From an uncultured Flavobacterium sp. (GTDB taxonomy: Bacteria > Bacteroidota > Bacteroidia > Flavobacteriales > Flavobacteriaceae): a stretch of 5,442 nucleotides of DNA. Shown piece after piece: positions 4,492 to 5,442 of this stretch; position 1 is the first letter of the stretch; every line of letters starts with the position of its first letter. The notes below the pieces were generated by a model. That model saw only the letters and a program-made list of their open reading frames with translations, was not told the DNA's origin and searched no databases. The stretch lies in NCBI GenBank assembly GCA_945957245.1, contig CAMFLD010000212.1, forward strand, positions 1 to 5,442. The letters are read 5' to 3'. The position numbers and the translations under genes are program-made.

Positions 4492-5442
4492 ATGAAAATC
4501 CTTCAAAAAGCCTTATTCCTATTTTTGTTTGCTGTATTGTTAGTCCAATGCAAAACAGAAACCAAGACTGAAAAAGCAACCTCATCCAAGAATACGGTTC
4601 ACTATGCTAAAGGGTTTTCAATAGAGAATTTTGATGGTTATTCGGTTGTAAAAGTTAGCAATCCCTGGCCTAAAGCAACAAAAACCTACACGTACATCCT
4701 TAAAGAAAAGAACGGAATTGTTCCTGACAGCCTAAAAGAGAATCCCATTATTCCTGTTCCGGTGCAAACTATTGTAGTAACCTCAACCACCCATATTCCA
4801 TCACTGGAAATGCTGAATGAAGTCAATACTCTGGTAGGCTTTCCGCATCTTGATTATATTTCTTCCGATAAGGTTCGGGCACGAATTGATACCGGCAAAA
4901 TAAAAGAACTGGGCAACAATCAAGACCTGAATACCGAAGTCCTGATTGACTTACAGCCTGATGTTATCATTGGCTACGGTATCGACAACAAAAACCCAAC
5001 TCTGGAAAACCTGCAGAAAAATGGCCTGAAAGTTATGCTCAATGGCGACTGGAATGAAGAAAACCCGCTTGGTAAGGCGGAATGGATTAAGTTTTTTGGC
5101 GCTTTATACGGCAAACAAAAGCAGGCTGAGGAGTTATTTACCAAAATTGAAAAGGACTACCTAAAAACAATCGAAATTGCCAAACTAACTAAAAAAACAC
5201 CAACCATATTGGCCGGAGATATGTTTGAAGACCGATGGTACCTTCCCAGAGGAACAAGCTGGGGGAGCTTATTGCTGAAACAGGCGAACGGAAACTACCT
5301 TTGGAAAGAAACCACCGGTACCGGAAGTTTATCCCTTTCTTTTGAAACGGTTTTTGAAAAAGCAAAAAATGCCGATTTATGGATTACATCGGGTCAGTTT
5401 TCCAGTTTGAATGAAATGACTAACAGCAATCCGCATTATGAC
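4492..5442 (+). CDS. ABC-transporter substrate-binding lipoprotein, BtuF/FecB-like, C-terminally cut by the window
   Basis: The first 317 codons of a gene that continues past the right edge. The protein is a class III periplasmic binding protein (TroA-like fold; cobalamin or iron-siderophore binding), expected to hand substrate to an inner-membrane permease. Residues 1-19 form a lipoprotein signal (hydrophobic 8-18) with Cys20; the -1 residue is Gln, which is atypical. A charged linker CKTETKTEK follows. An N-terminal section with V-S-N-P-W-P (55-60) precedes the first lobe, which shows H101-I-P-S-L-E-M-L, VGFPHLDYISS (115-125), ELG (139-141) and LQPDVIIGYG (154-163). EWIKFFGALYGKQKQAEELF (197-216) starts the long backbone helix typical of the family. 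The second lobe starts near TPTILAGDM (236-244) with YLPRGTSWGSLLL. Divergent pairing with a riboswitch-controlled BtuB favours cobalamin; a siderophore cannot be excluded. The ATG at 4492 is set by the promoter box and signal peptide. Confidence 0.88.
   Translation, partial: MKILQKALFLFLFAVLLVQCKTETKTEKATSSKNTVHYAKGFSIENFDGYSVVKVSNPWPKATKTYTYILKEKNGIVPDSLKENPIIPVPVQTIVVTSTTHIPSLEMLNEVNTLVGFPHLDYISSDKVRARIDTGKIKELGNNQDLNTEVLIDLQPDVIIGYGIDNKNPTLENLQKNGLKVMLNGDWNEENPLGKAEWIKFFGALYGKQKQAEELFTKIEKDYLKTIEIAKLTKKTPTILAGDMFEDRWYLPRGTSWGSLLLKQANGNYLWKETTGTGSLSLSFETVFEKAKNADLWITSGQFSSLNEMTNSNPHYD

Noticed and set aside
4259..4585. 108-codon minus-strand frame
   Set aside because: It lies across the cobalamin riboswitch and the divergent promoters and overlaps the signal-peptide region of the substrate-binding gene; its composition is not protein-like (Cys/Leu/Phe/Arg-rich) and the RNA explains the sequence.
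1..5442. Search for a novel multi-gene system, defence island, CRISPR or prophage
   Set aside because: All large frames belong to recognisable housekeeping or nutrient-uptake families, and no repeat array, integrase or unexplained gene cluster is present.

Overview
The window looks like chromosomal DNA of a Bacteroidota bacterium, most likely a Flavobacteriaceae member close to Flavobacterium (inference, not a database result). Three things point there: AT-rich non-coding DNA with A-rich start regions in place of clear Shine-Dalgarno sites; five copies of the Bacteroidota housekeeping -7 box TAnnTTTG placed a few bases before start codons; and protein sequences that read as flavobacterial MarC, CtlX, TonB-receptor and substrate-binding families.

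Left part (1-1865). A CoA-binding-fold protein runs off the left edge on the minus strand. It diverges from a complete MarC-family membrane protein (220-852, +). MarC converges, with only 5 bases between stop codons, on a guanidino-group-modifying hydrolase of the CtlX (citrulline utilization) type (858-1793, -). Upstream of ctlX, an intrinsic terminator (1840-1864) closes a tiny lipoprotein gene (1881-2060, -; 59 aa) that is easy to miss by length cut-offs.

Right part (2186-5442). This is a vitamin B12 uptake locus. A TonB-dependent outer-membrane receptor of BtuB type (2220-4172, -) ends at a terminator that closely resembles the first one. It is preceded by a full cobalamin riboswitch (4269-4440, -), with a consensus promoter just upstream of the aptamer. 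Diverging from the same 50-base promoter zone is an ABC-type substrate-binding lipoprotein of BtuF/FecB type (4492 to the right edge, +), cut off by the window. The likely scheme is that the receptor brings corrinoid across the outer membrane, the lipoprotein takes it up in the periplasm, and an inner-membrane ABC transporter outside the window imports it. Only the receptor arm carries the riboswitch. The two arms have interleaved promoters that two polymerases could hardly occupy at once.

I see no mobile element, CRISPR array, tRNA or rRNA, and no clearly new multi-gene system. The most noteworthy items are the small lipoprotein, the layout of the divergent B12 promoters, the unusual stretch between riboswitch and receptor, and a 9-bp alternative pairing inside the aptamer.
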